Both the position numbers and the translations under genes were made by a program. A stretch of 13,449 nt of DNA, taken from positions 12,065 through 25,513 of the forward strand of contig VBJR01000005.1 of the NCBI GenBank assembly GCA_005880175.1. The letters run 5' to 3'. This document shows, in pieces, positions 1-6,857 of this stretch (positions within the stretch are counted from its first letter, which is position 1; each line of letters starts with the position of its first letter). Source of the stretch: Chloroflexota bacterium. GTDB lineage: Bacteria; Chloroflexota; Dormibacteria; Dormibacterales; Dormibacteraceae. Under the pieces are notes generated by a model. The model did no database searches and was not told the DNA's origin. It saw only the letters and a list, made by a program, of their open reading frames with translations.

Positions 1-2
1 TG

Positions 3-389
3 GAGAACGTGCTGCTGCCGCTGCGGTACACGCGCTCGCGGGCGAAGGACGGCCGGGGGCGGGCGCTAGAGCTGCTGGAGGCGGTCGGCCTGACCGACCG
101 CCTCAAGCACCGGCCGGACGAGCTGTCCGGTGGCCAGCAGCAGCGGGTGGCGATCGCGCGAGCGCTCATCAACCGGCCGGCGATCGTGCTCGGCGACGAG
201 CCGACGGGATCGGTGGACACGCAGACCTCGCAGGAGCTGATCGGGCTGATGCGCTGGCTGAACCGCGAGGAGGGGGTGACGTTCGTGATCGTGACCCACG
301 ACCTGGACCTGGCCGGCCGGGCCGACCGGATGATCGGCCTCAAGGACGGCCACGTCGTCTCCGACCAGGCAGTCGAGCACGCGGCCTAG
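3..389 (+). CDS. ABC transporter ATP-binding protein, MacB/LolD type, 3' part
   Basis: This is the C-terminal 128 residues of an ABC ATPase that begins before the window. The frame opens with ENVLLPLRY, typical just after the Q-loop in MacB/LolD/FtsE-type ATPases. It then shows the signature LSGGQQQRVAIARAL, the Walker B and D-loop segment IVLGDEPTGSVD, and the H-loop VIVTHD, so the catalytic parts present are intact. The family hydrolyses ATP at the inner face of the membrane to drive a partner permease, often for efflux or lipoprotein release. Walker A and the permease lie outside the window, so the substrate is unknown. DEPTGSVD replaces the commoner DEPTGNLD, a minor change. The stop at 387-389 is followed by a strong hairpin, so this is probably the last gene of its operon. 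Confidence 0.93.
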   Translation, partial: ENVLLPLRYTRSRAKDGRGRALELLEAVGLTDRLKHRPDELSGGQQQRVAIARALINRPAIVLGDEPTGSVDTQTSQELIGLMRWLNREEGVTFVIVTHDLDLAGRADRMIGLKDGHVVSDQAVEHAA

Positions 390-405
390 CCAACTGGACA
401 ACTCT

Positions 406-1107
406 CTACCCCCAAGGTGTGGACGGCGGTCCCCCCGGACCGCCGTCCTTCTCTTTGGGGCTGGCGCGTCGGGGTCGGGCCGCGAGGGCAAACGCGGCGG
501 CCCACAGGGTGGCCAGGAGGACGCTCGCGGTGCCGGCCTCCGGCAGCGCCGATCCGGCCACGCCCGCAGCGCCGAGCAGCAGGCCGAGGACCGTCAGGGA
601 CCGAGGGAGATCCCTGTACCGCCAGGCTGGCCAGTGGGCGATCAGTGCCCACAGGCCGAGTGTCAGTGGGATGACGCGATCGATGCCGTTGCGCATGCCG
701 AGCGTCGCCAGGTAGGCGCCGTCCACAGCGGCCTGGCCTGGGTTCAGATGCGCGAGCTGTGGAAGCGCGGTCACACCCAGCGCGCCGTCGAGCATCAGGA
801 AGCTGCCGCTGACGATGCCGAACGCAGCAGCGAGGTGGCGCTGGCGCCGCGATCGGCCAGCCAGCCGATCGTCCAGGGCGATGACCACGAGCACCTGGAC
901 CACTCCGGTGGCGAGGATCGCGGCGGCCACGACCGTGAGCGCGGGCGAGGCTCCGATGGCGGGCAGCGCCCGGACGGGATCGTTGAGCGAGCCGGGTGCC
1001 GGGAGGCCGCTTCCGCCGAGGGCCAGGATGCCGGCGGGGGCGGCCCACAGCAAGGCCAGCAGGCCCGCGAGGACGCCGTCCGTTCGCAGCCCGGGATACG
1101 CGTTCAC
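406..1107 (-). CDS. Multi-pass membrane protein of unknown function
   Basis: This encodes a 233-residue hydrophobic protein that I do not assign to a named family. Hydrophobic stretches near residues 10-30, 45-75, 90-115, 130-160 and 165-215 suggest about six membrane helices. They are joined by short loops such as DDRLAGRSRRQR and YLATLGMRNGIDRV. The tail is basic then acidic (ARPRRASPKEKDGG), probably cytosolic. I chose GTG at 1107 because it overlaps the stop of the upstream VOC gene by four bases (GTGA), which implies translational coupling. It is the second gene of a VOC/membrane-protein operon divergent from a TetR regulator. That context fits a small-molecule response, transport or detoxification role, which is inference. 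The terminator hairpin 421-456 lies within its last codons. Confidence 0.75.
   Translation of the reverse strand: MNAYPGLRTDGVLAGLLALLWAAPAGILALGGSGLPAPGSLNDPVRALPAIGASPALTVVAAAILATGVVQVLVVIALDDRLAGRSRRQRHLAAAFGIVSGSFLMLDGALGVTALPQLAHLNPGQAAVDGAYLATLGMRNGIDRVIPLTLGLWALIAHWPAWRYRDLPRSLTVLGLLLGAAGVAGSALPEAGTASVLLATLWAAAFALAARPRRASPKEKDGGPGGPPSTPWG
421..456 (+). terminator. Strong hairpin terminator between convergent genes
   Basis: A perfect 12-bp inverted repeat, GGACGGCGGTCC (421-432) and GGACCGCCGTCC (437-448), encloses a CCCC loop. It is followed on the plus strand by the pyrimidine-rich TTCTCTTT. Outer arms CCCCAA (410-415) and TTGGGG (455-460) can lengthen the stem. It lies just past the ABC gene stop and inside the 3' end of the opposing membrane-protein gene, so it could serve both directions. 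The T-tract is better on the plus strand. Confidence 0.85.
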
Positions 1108-1505
1108 GCGCCGGGCTCCGTCGCGGCCGTGCCGTTCCAGTCGAGCAGCTCGATGATGACGCCGTTGGGGTCGCGGACCTGGAACGCGCGCTCCCCCCAC
1201 GGCTCCTCGGTCAGCGGCATGGTGACCGCGACGCCCGCCGCCTTCAGGCGGGCCAGCTCGCCCTCCAGGTCGCCGACGACGAAGGCGAGGATCACGCCGC
1301 CGGCTCGAACGTCGCGCTGGTCGACGGGGAGCGTCGCCAGGCCAGCCCGCAGGAAGACGATGTTCATCCCGACGTCGCCACGAGCCAGCGAGACGAAGCC
1401 GTCGGCGGCCAGCTCCTCGTGGAATCCGAAATGCTCGACGAGGAACGCGCCCGATGCCGTGACGTCGTCTACGTTCAGCGAGACGGCTGAATCGGTGATC
1501 TGCAC
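1104..1505 (-). CDS. VOC-family (glyoxalase/bleomycin-resistance fold) protein
   Basis: This 133-residue protein has the two βαβββ modules of the vicinal-oxygen-chelate fold. The first is VSLNVDDVTASGAFLVEHFGF. The second includes ILAFVVGDLEGELARLKAAGV and ends in the family hallmark FQVRDPNGVIIELLDW, whose Glu is a usual metal ligand. The usual first His is not obvious (DSAVSLNV), so metal-dependent catalysis is uncertain and a binding or sequestration role is possible. The GTG start at 1505 has GGAGG (1513-1517 on the plus strand) 7 bases upstream. A longer reading from ATG 1553 would begin inside the operator repeats and is rejected. The gene faces a TetR regulator across those repeats and overlaps the next gene by four bases. 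Confidence 0.88.
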   Translation of the reverse strand: MQITDSAVSLNVDDVTASGAFLVEHFGFHEELAADGFVSLARGDVGMNIVFLRAGLATLPVDQRDVRAGGVILAFVVGDLEGELARLKAAGVAVTMPLTEEPWGERAFQVRDPNGVIIELLDWNGTAATEPGA

Positions 1506-1512
1506 AGAGACA

Positions 1513-1517
1513 CCTCC
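1513..1517 (-). promoter_or_regulatory. Ribosome binding site fixing the VOC start
   Basis: GGAGG on the minus strand lies 7 bases before GTG 1505. It supports the shorter 133-residue VOC protein rather than the in-frame ATG at 1553, which has no such site and falls inside the operator. Confidence 0.8.
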
Positions 1518-1546
1518 AAAATGCGGCAAGGAGGACAGGGGATCCT

Positions 1547-1573
1547 TGTACATAGTACATTGTACATCGTACG
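1547..1573. promoter_or_regulatory. Heptad-repeat operator between VOC operon and TetR gene
   Basis: Four GTAC cores start at 1548, 1555, 1562 and 1569, exactly 7 bp apart, as GTACATA, GTACATT, GTACATC and GTAC. They form overlapping palindromes, including perfect TGTAC-ATA-GTACA (1547-1559) and TGTAC-ATC-GTACG (1561-1573, one mismatch). The AT-rich block stands out from its GC-rich surroundings and lies between divergent genes. It contains -10-like hexamers on the minus strand (TACAAT, TACTAT). The likely role is the binding site of the adjacent TetR protein, which would repress both directions. Binding by this protein is inferred from position and symmetry. Confidence 0.8.
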
Positions 1574-1600
1574 GAAATCGGCAACCAGAGGAAGGTACCC

Positions 1601-2365
1601 ATGCGAATCGAGCGGAGCGGGGCCGGGGATCCGGCCCGGACCGTGGCGCTCCTGTGGCGCCGGACCGCGACCATCTCCAGGCACGGTCCGCGCCCCGCGC
1701 TGAGCATCGACGCCGTGGTGGACGCGGCCATCGGGCTGGCGGACGCCGAGGGCCTGGCGGCGGTGACGATGCGCCGGGTGGCCGCAGCCCTCGGCGTGGT
1801 GCCGATGACGCTCTACACGTACGTCCCGAGCAAGGCCGAACTGCTCGACGTGATGCTCGACACGCTCTACTCCCGCATGACGCGCGCCGACACGACCGGC
1901 CAGCCCTGGAGGCGCCGCCTCACGGTGATCGCGAACGAGAACCTGGCGATGCTCGCCGCCCACCCGTGGGCCGCCGGCGTCTCCACCGTCCGTCCGCCGC
2001 TCGGCCCCGGGCTGATGGCGAAGTACGAGCACGAGCTGTCGGCGCTGGAGGGGCTGGGACTCGACGACGTCGAGATGGACGCCGCCCTCACGTACCTGCT
2101 CGGCTTCGTCCAGGGCTGCGCGCGTGCGGCAGCCGACACCCGGGCCGTGGCGCGCGACAGCGCGATGGCCGATGCCCAGTGGTGGGAGCAGACGGCACCG
2201 CTGCTCGCTGACGTCGTCGACGACCGGGCCTATCCGATCGCCTCGCGAGTCGGCGCCGCGGCGGGCGCCCGCCACGGCGGCCCCTACAGCCCGGACCACG
2301 CCTACGAATTCGGCCTGGGGCGCCTCCTGGACGGGCTCGCCGCGTTGATCGACCACCGCGCCTGA
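1601..2365 (+). CDS. TetR/AcrR-family transcriptional regulator
   Basis: This 254-residue repressor-type protein has an N-terminal TetR DNA-binding domain at about residues 34-85. The helix-turn-helix reads VTMRRVAAALGVVPMTLYTYVPSKAELLD. The C-terminal ligand domain resembles the TetR_C types in actinobacterial regulators. The first ~30 residues are an Arg-rich extension ahead of the fold. ATG 1601 is preceded by GAGGAAGG at suitable spacing. It is divergent from the VOC/membrane-protein operon, and the GTAC heptad array at 1547-1573 lies about 30 bp upstream. The expected circuit is autorepression plus control of the VOC operon, released by an unknown small molecule. The family call is firm; ligand and targets are inferred. 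Confidence 0.93.
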   Translation: MRIERSGAGDPARTVALLWRRTATISRHGPRPALSIDAVVDAAIGLADAEGLAAVTMRRVAAALGVVPMTLYTYVPSKAELLDVMLDTLYSRMTRADTTGQPWRRRLTVIANENLAMLAAHPWAAGVSTVRPPLGPGLMAKYEHELSALEGLGLDDVEMDAALTYLLGFVQGCARAAADTRAVARDSAMADAQWWEQTAPLLADVVDDRAYPIASRVGAAAGARHGGPYSPDHAYEFGLGRLLDGLAALIDHRA

Positions 2366-2399
2366 CCGCAAGTCGGGCTGCCCGAGTGCCCGTTCCCGC

Positions 2400-3020
2400 T
2401 CAGCGCTTGGGCAGGTTCAGCTCGTTGTCGGGCTTGCCGAAGCGCTCCTCCAGGAACCGGCCCTGCGCCAGCAGCCGGTCGGAGTCGCGCTGGTTCACCG
2501 CGTCCACCATCTCGCCCACCTGGTCGTCGAGCAGGTCCAGCTGGTCCTTCAGGACCTGCAGCGGTGTCTTGCCGTCCTGGACCACGTGGGTCGTCGCGTA
2601 GTCGGCCGGCAGCGAGACGTAGTACCGCACGCTGGTCGGCAGGTAGTCCGTCGCCGTGCGCTGCAGCACGTACAGGTCCTGGGAGCCGCCGGGCATGTCG
2701 CCGGCCTTGGGGATCAGCGCCAGGGTGCGCTGCCGGATGCCGGTCAGCCTGGCGAACACGTCGCTCGGGACTCGGCCGCGGGCCATGTCCAGCGTGCCGT
2801 CCAGCGCCCGCTCGACCTTGCCCGGGTCGAACAGGTCGGGCGAGGCCGGCCGGAGCGGCCGCGACGGGACGACCAGCGCCCCGATCAGGTAGAGCGCCGG
2901 CACGATCAGCGGCCAGATGCCCCCGATGACGCCGGCGAAGTGGAGCCCCAGCCCGCCCAGGGCCAGCGCGCTGCCCGCGACGTTCTTGCCGCTGCCGAGG
3001 TACCGCAGCACGCGATCCAT
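2400..3020 (-). CDS. Small membrane-anchored protein, third gene of the SBP/VWA operon
   Basis: This 206-residue protein begins MDRVLRYLGSGKNVAG. Two closely spaced hydrophobic segments follow at about residues 14-30 and 34-50, forming a membrane hairpin. The rest is a soluble, mostly α-helical tail with a possible coiled stretch (LKDQLDLLDDQVGEMVDAVNQRDSDRLL). From memory, proteins of this shape occur in actinobacterial genomes beside solute-binding/VWA genes, sometimes with TelA-like tellurite-resistance proteins and an XpaC-like partner. I cannot confirm membership and no TelA gene is in this window. It starts 22 bases after the VWA stop, so it is probably cotranscribed. It ends tail to tail with the TetR gene, only 34 bases apart. 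The function is unknown. Confidence 0.75.
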   Translation of the reverse strand: MDRVLRYLGSGKNVAGSALALGGLGLHFAGVIGGIWPLIVPALYLIGALVVPSRPLRPASPDLFDPGKVERALDGTLDMARGRVPSDVFARLTGIRQRTLALIPKAGDMPGGSQDLYVLQRTATDYLPTSVRYYVSLPADYATTHVVQDGKTPLQVLKDQLDLLDDQVGEMVDAVNQRDSDRLLAQGRFLEERFGKPDNELNLPKR

Positions 3021-3042
3021 TCCGCGATCAGCTTAGCCCGGC

Positions 3043-3612
3043 CTACTGGTAGCCGCTGATGTCCTTGAAGACCTGCGTGAGCGAGGCCGCGCGGGCGTCG
3101 AACACCTGGCCGCCGGTCGTGTCGGTCACCTGCTTCAGCTCCGTCGGGCTGGCCTCGCCGAACAGCACCGCGAACGTCTTCACCGCGCGCCCGTCGTCCG
3201 GCAGCCGTCGGTAGTCCGAGATGAACCGGGGCCCGTCGCGGCCGACGTTGTTCTCGCCGTCCGTCATCAGGACGATCGAGTAGAGGCGGCCGGGCTCGGC
3301 CCGGATCGCCGTCCCCGCCGCCTGGTACGCGCTGTAGACCGCGTCGTAGATGGCGGTGCCGCCGCCGGCCCGGAGCGTGTTCACGAACGAGCGGATCGCG
3401 GCCAGGTCGGGGCTGCTGGCACTCATGTCGTTCACGGTGAAGTCGCGCTTCTGGTACACGCGGTCGTTGAAGAGGATGATCGTGATCTCCTCGCGCTGCC
3501 GGAACCGCGCGAACTGGCCGGTGATCGACGTGTCCCCGTCGGTCAGGCTGAGCAGCGCCCGCTTCAGCGAGTCCAGCCGCGAGCCCTCCATCGAGCCGCT
3601 GGTGTCCAGCAC
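3043..3612 (-). CDS. VWA-domain fragment of the broken lipoprotein gene
   Basis: This is the longest start-to-stop reading of the VWA part: 189 residues from GTG 3612 to TAG 3043. It carries the MIDAS residues (DTSGSM at the start, Thr in GGGTAIYDAV, Asp in MTDGENN) and ends KDISGYQ. As read alone it lacks the first β-strand, whose coding sequence (AHAIFVL) lies just upstream in the same frame, and it lacks an export signal. I therefore treat it as the 3' piece of the gene at 3043-4472, not as an independent cytosolic protein. Confidence 0.6.
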   Translation of the reverse strand: MLDTSGSMEGSRLDSLKRALLSLTDGDTSITGQFARFRQREEITIILFNDRVYQKRDFTVNDMSASSPDLAAIRSFVNTLRAGGGTAIYDAVYSAYQAAGTAIRAEPGRLYSIVLMTDGENNVGRDGPRFISDYRRLPDDGRAVKTFAVLFGEASPTELKQVTDTTGGQVFDARAASLTQVFKDISGYQ

Positions 3613-4472
3613 GAAGATGGCGTGCGCCGGCGGCCGGGCGGCCGGGGAACCGCGAATCCGGCCTGACCCCGGGCAGCGCCGGGCGCCGGTTCGTCGTCTG
3701 CATGATCCGCGTCTGGACGTCGGGGCGGCGCAGCCACGCCGTGACCTTGTCGTACGCGTCGCGCTGCGAGCGGTCGAGCAGGACCAGCGGGTAGTCCGCC
3801 GTCGCGATGCCGTCCTTCGGGTAGATCAGGTCGAGCTTCTCGCGCAGCTGGCTGCCCTGGTTCAGCGAGAGCAGGACGGACTCGTAGTTGATCATCCCGT
3901 CCAGCGAGTCCTGGCCCCGCACGTAGCTGGTCGCCAGGAAGCCGGAGCTGCCCGCGGTCAGCGACTGGCCGGAGAAGAAGTCCTTCAGGGCGTCCGCGTT
4001 GATCGTGCCCGCGTCCAGCGCCGAGCCGCTCTGGGCGAACGCCTCGGCCACGCCGACCAGCGCCACGAAGCCGCTGTTCGACGCCGCCGGGTTCGTCATG
4101 CCGAAGTGGAGCTCGCCCGCCCTGGCCTTCGCGGCGATGTCGGCCCACGTCACGTTCGCGTTGTTGCTCCAGCCGAAGCGGGTGGCGACGCTGTGCTTCA
4201 CGCCCAGCACCACCGGCGACAGCATGATCTTCTCCTGGGCCACGATCCGGCTGCCGCCACCCGGGAGGAGGCTCAGGTACTTGTCGGTCGAGAACCAGGC
4301 GAGCTGGGAGTGGTCGCCGCCGGCGATCCGCTGGGCGCCGTCCAGTGAGCCCACGTACGTCAGCTGGAGCCTGTAGGGTGGCCGGGCTGGACGTCCCCGG
4401 CACGGAGCCCGAGGAGCACGCGATCGCGGCCCCGAGCGTTCCCGCGAGCAGGATGGCCAGGAGCCTTCTCAT
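3043..4472 (-). pseudogene. Lipoprotein with solute-binding and VWA domains, broken by two frame changes
   Basis: Pieces of one protein lie in order in three reading frames. From ATG 4472 (GGAGG six bases upstream, ATGA overlap with the preceding gene) comes a lipoprotein signal, MRRLLAILLAG followed by GAAIAC, with Cys19 as the lipidation site. Near 4370-4382 the frame changes to a solute-binding domain running from RLQLTYVGSLDGAQRIAGG to DVQTRIMQTTNRRPALPG. Near 3620-3655 it changes again to a VWA domain with the MIDAS motif DTSGSM, GGGTAIYDAV and MTDGEN, ending at TAG 3043. Intact relatives fuse all three. About 25-30 residues of the solute-binding N-terminus and a similar inter-domain linker seem missing at the two breaks. 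The conserved flanks suggest recent lesions or assembly errors. An intact protein would be an extracellular, membrane-tethered adhesion or binding factor. Confidence 0.8.
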
Positions 4473-5476
4473 CGGGTGCCTCCGTCCTTCGAGAGCTGGT
4501 CGATGCCGGTGATCATCGTCTCGAGCTGCTCGTACCCGGGCGGCTCGACGACGTTCACGAGCTGGGGCGGCGCCGGCACGCCCTGCGCCTTCAGGTAGGC
4601 GTTGAACGTGGCCGGGTTGCTGGTGTGGAACCCGTACCTGGCGGCGAGTCGCTGCAGCTGCGGGTCGGACAGGAGCAGCCGGCCGACGCGGTCGCCGTTC
4701 GGCTTCAGCGGCACCAGCGTGTGCTTGGAGAGGACGGTCGGCGTCGGGTACATCAGCACCATGTCCGCGGTCAGCGCCGCGTCGTGCGACGCGCGCAGGG
4801 AAAGGTACTGGGCCTCGTAGATCATGACCATGGGGGTCTTGCCGATCCCGATCGAGAGGTAGTCCTGGAACGGCTCCTCGGTGGACGAGGCGGAGAAGCC
4901 CTGGCGGAGGAACAGCGGCGCCACCTGGGCGGTGACCTTGCGGGCCGTGACGTCGTCGGGGACGACGTTGCCGGCGTTGGCCACGTAGGAGGCGATCGAG
5001 AGGTACATCGCCGCCGAGTTCGACGTCCGGTAGTCCGTGGACGTGACCAGCACGCTCTTGCTCGCCGGGTACGCGGTGTTGCCGGCCAGGTCGGTCCAGC
5101 GCGCGTTCCTGGCGACCAGGCCGAGGTACGCCTGCATGTCGAACGCGTAGTAGCCGCCCTGGTCGGTCGCGACGTGGTTGGCGGCGAGGAGCTGGGCGAT
5201 CGGCCGGAACGTCGCGATCGCCATCGGCGTGTAGAACGGCTCGTACGTCGCCTTCGCCCTGCGGTCCGTCTTGATCTTCAGCGCGGCCGGCGCCCCGGCC
5301 GGGAACGCGAAATCGTACCGCGGGTCCTGGAAGAACGGCTGCTTCTCGGACCCGATGACCCCGTTGACGGTGACGACCGGCTGGGGCGAGAACGTGCCCC
5401 TCAGCGACGCGACGATCGCCACCACGACGCCCACCGCCAGCACTCCGGCGAGGACCAGACCGAGGATACGGCTCAT
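4469..5476 (-). CDS. Membrane-anchored solute-binding-like protein, first gene of the SBP/VWA operon
   Basis: This 335-residue protein has one N-terminal membrane segment (residues 4-24), probably an uncleaved anchor or signal. A type-2 periplasmic-binding-like domain follows. Recognisable segments are VTVNGVIGSEKQPFF, YTPMAIATFRPIAQLL, NTAYPASKSVLVTSTDYRTSNSAAMYL, YLSIGIGKTPMVMIYEAQ and LMYPTPTVLSKHTLVPL. From memory, relatives have about 35 more residues between FFQDPR and YDFAFPAG, with a GSRQIAT-like segment; here Arg53 joins Tyr54 directly and in frame. It overlaps the next gene by four bases (ATGA). No clear Shine-Dalgarno precedes ATG 5476, and a hairpin (5479-5494) ends two bases before it. 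A PHO-box-like repeat lies further upstream. Ligand and exact role are unknown; an extracellular binding or signalling role is likely. Confidence 0.8.
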   Translation of the reverse strand: MSRILGLVLAGVLAVGVVVAIVASLRGTFSPQPVVTVNGVIGSEKQPFFQDPRYDFAFPAGAPAALKIKTDRRAKATYEPFYTPMAIATFRPIAQLLAANHVATDQGGYYAFDMQAYLGLVARNARWTDLAGNTAYPASKSVLVTSTDYRTSNSAAMYLSIASYVANAGNVVPDDVTARKVTAQVAPLFLRQGFSASSTEEPFQDYLSIGIGKTPMVMIYEAQYLSLRASHDAALTADMVLMYPTPTVLSKHTLVPLKPNGDRVGRLLLSDPQLQRLAARYGFHTSNPATFNAYLKAQGVPAPPQLVNVVEPPGYEQLETMITGIDQLSKDGGTR

Positions 5477-5478
5477 GT

Positions 5479-5494
5479 CTCGATAACGATCGAG
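5479..5494 (-). repeat. Inverted repeat directly before the start codon of the 4469-5476 gene
   Basis: On the minus strand CTCGAT-CGTT-ATCGAG is a perfect 6-bp stem with a 4-base loop, ending two bases before ATG 5476. It occupies the place where a Shine-Dalgarno sequence would sit. It could be a protein-binding site or a translation-limiting hairpin, or it may mean the transcript is leaderless. Confidence 0.5.
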
Positions 5495-5530
5495 TCGAGG
5501 TTGTGTGGTCGCTCCCGCAAGGCGGAATGG

Positions 5531-5574
5531 AGCCTAGACGCGGTTCGGTGAAGCAACGGTTATGAGTCGGTGAA
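5531..5574 (-). promoter_or_regulatory. PHO-box-like triple direct repeat with -10 element
   Basis: On the minus strand TTCACCG, ATAACCG and TTCACCG occur at an exact 11-bp period (plus-strand positions 5568-5574, 5557-5563 and 5546-5552). TAGGCT (5531-5536), a plausible -10 hexamer, lies nine bases downstream of the last unit. Units of this shape and spacing resemble the GTTCACC direct repeats bound by PhoP in Streptomyces, where they overlap the -35 region of activated promoters. It would drive the leftward operon starting at 5476. The repeats are visible; the regulator is an inference. Confidence 0.5.
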
Positions 5575-5592
5575 GGGTTGCAAAGGCGACGC

Positions 5593-6792
5593 CTATCGGC
5601 CGGGGTCCGCGACGTTCGGCACGGAGCCCACGACCTTGTTCGCGAGGCCCTGGCCCGGGTCCGCCTCGAGCTGGCGCACGTAGAGCGTGTCCACCACGCT
5701 GTTGCTGCCGGCGTCGAACCGGAACCGGCCGCGGGGGCTGGTGAACGCGACCGCCGAGATCGCGCGCAGGAACGCCCGCCGGTCGGCGGTGCGGCCCCGG
5801 ACGGCGCCCAGCGCCTCGACGACCACCCGGGCCGTGTCGAAGCCATGGAGCGCGTGGACGTCGGCGGGCCTGCCGTACGCGCGCTGGAAGGCCGCCGTGA
5901 ACGCCCGGTTCTCGGCGTAGGCCAGCCCCGGCGCCCAATGCAGACCGGTCACCGCGCCGACGGGAGCCGCCTCGCCGACCGCGCCCAGCACGTCCGGCTC
6001 GACCAGGAACCCGGAGCCGGTGACCTGGATGCCGGGGGCCAGCTGGGCCCGGGCCAGCTTCAGGAACGCGGCGGCGTCGGCGCCCGCCAGGAGGGCGCAC
6101 ACCGCGTCGGGGCCCGCGTCGTTGACCTGGTCCATGACGGCGCCGTAGTCGCCGCCGGCCGCCATACGCGCCTCCACCACGACCTGGCCGGTGTACGACT
6201 CCTTGACCGCGGCCGCCAGCTCGACGCCGTCCGAGTCGCCGGCCGAGAGCAGGGCGAGCCGCCGGATCCCGCGCCGGACCAGCACCGAGCCGAACGGCTG
6301 GCCCAGCTGCCAGTTGCTGTACGAGGCCCGGTACACGTACGGAGAGCGACGGCCCCGGCTCAGCGCGACGGCCCCGGTGCCGGCGATCAGGGTGGGCACG
6401 CGGCGGCCGTCCACGTAGTCGCGCACGGCCAGCGCCGGCGTGCTGCCCAGGCAGCCGGCCACCAGCTCGACGCCCTCGCCCTCGACCAGCCGGCGGACCG
6501 CCTCCAGCGAGGCGGCCGGGCTGACCAGGTCCTCGACCCCGGCCACGTCCACGATCCGGCGGCCACCCGCCTGCGCGCCGACCTCCTGCATGTAGAGCCG
6601 CATCCCCGCGCGGATGGAGTCGCCGGCCGCGGTGGCGGGGAGGAGCACCCCGATCCGGAAGTCGCCGGTGTCGGTCGCGGCGCTTGAGGGCCTCGGGGCC
6701 GGCGAGAACCCGCTGGTGCACCCGGCCATGCCGAGCGCTCCGGCCGTCGCGCCGAGCCGCAGGAACTGGCGTCGCGCCGTCCGGCGCTCCAT
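5593..6792 (-). CDS. ABC transporter substrate-binding lipoprotein, LivJ/amide type
   Basis: This 399-residue protein opens with a Tat lipoprotein signal: twin arginine RRQFLRLGA at residue 7, then GALGMAGC with Cys25 as lipidation site. A type-1 periplasmic-binding fold (Peripla_BP_6, branched-chain amino acid/amide/urea class) follows. It begins FRIGVLLPA and includes VRRLVEGEGVELVAG, SPYVYRASYSNWQLGQPFG, DYGAVMDQVNDAGPDAV and the C-terminal FTSPRGRFRFD. Proteins of this class capture polar ligands outside the cell and deliver them to a LivHMGF permease. No permease or ATPase gene lies alongside, so it is an orphan binding protein or serves a distant transporter. GGTGGAG about 10 bases upstream supports ATG 6792. 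The N-terminal VLLPATAAGDSIRAG is a little shorter than usual. It is divergent from the murE-like gene. Confidence 0.9.
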   Translation of the reverse strand: MERRTARRQFLRLGATAGALGMAGCTSGFSPAPRPSSAATDTGDFRIGVLLPATAAGDSIRAGMRLYMQEVGAQAGGRRIVDVAGVEDLVSPAASLEAVRRLVEGEGVELVAGCLGSTPALAVRDYVDGRRVPTLIAGTGAVALSRGRRSPYVYRASYSNWQLGQPFGSVLVRRGIRRLALLSAGDSDGVELAAAVKESYTGQVVVEARMAAGGDYGAVMDQVNDAGPDAVCALLAGADAAAFLKLARAQLAPGIQVTGSGFLVEPDVLGAVGEAAPVGAVTGLHWAPGLAYAENRAFTAAFQRAYGRPADVHALHGFDTARVVVEALGAVRGRTADRRAFLRAISAVAFTSPRGRFRFDAGSNSVVDTLYVRQLEADPGQGLANKVVGSVPNVADPGR

Positions 6793-6843
6793 GCCAGCGA
6801 TGCTCCACCGCGCCGCGACCCGAAGTCAAGCGGCTCCTCCCGC

Positions 6844-6849
6844 TACGCT
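6844..6849 (+). promoter_or_regulatory. Probable -10 element of a leaderless murE-like transcript
   Basis: TACGCT ends eight bases before ATG 6858 and no Shine-Dalgarno lies between. A transcript starting about 7-9 bases after this box would begin at or next to the start codon, as in leaderless genes common in high-GC bacteria. A GTG two codons upstream (6852) is an alternative start. Confidence 0.5.
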
Positions 6850-6857
6850 GTGTGGCC

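Noticed and set aside
1506..1553. Longer VOC start at ATG 1553
   Set aside because: It lies within the GTAC operator and lacks a ribosome site, while GTG 1505 has GGAGG at ideal spacing and begins the fold.
1547..1573. CRISPR-like or microsatellite repeat
   Set aside because: The unit is only 7 bp with three and a half copies, located exactly between a TetR gene and its divergent neighbour, so an operator is the simpler reading.
634..2211. 525-codon plus-strand open frame across the membrane-protein, VOC and TetR genes
   Set aside because: It runs antisense to two recognisable genes and then out of frame through TetR. The protein is low-complexity Arg/Pro/Gly/Ala with no domain, typical of chance open frames in GC-rich DNA.
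2906..4354. Single 482-residue minus-strand protein
   Set aside because: Only the first part (solute-binding domain) is real. After about 3640 it is out of frame with the VWA domain and reads as Arg/Gly-rich nonsense, so I treat it as part of a broken gene.
3564..5846. 760-codon minus-strand open frame
   Set aside because: It contains the true lipoprotein signal peptide at 4472 but is otherwise out of frame with the neighbouring conserved proteins.
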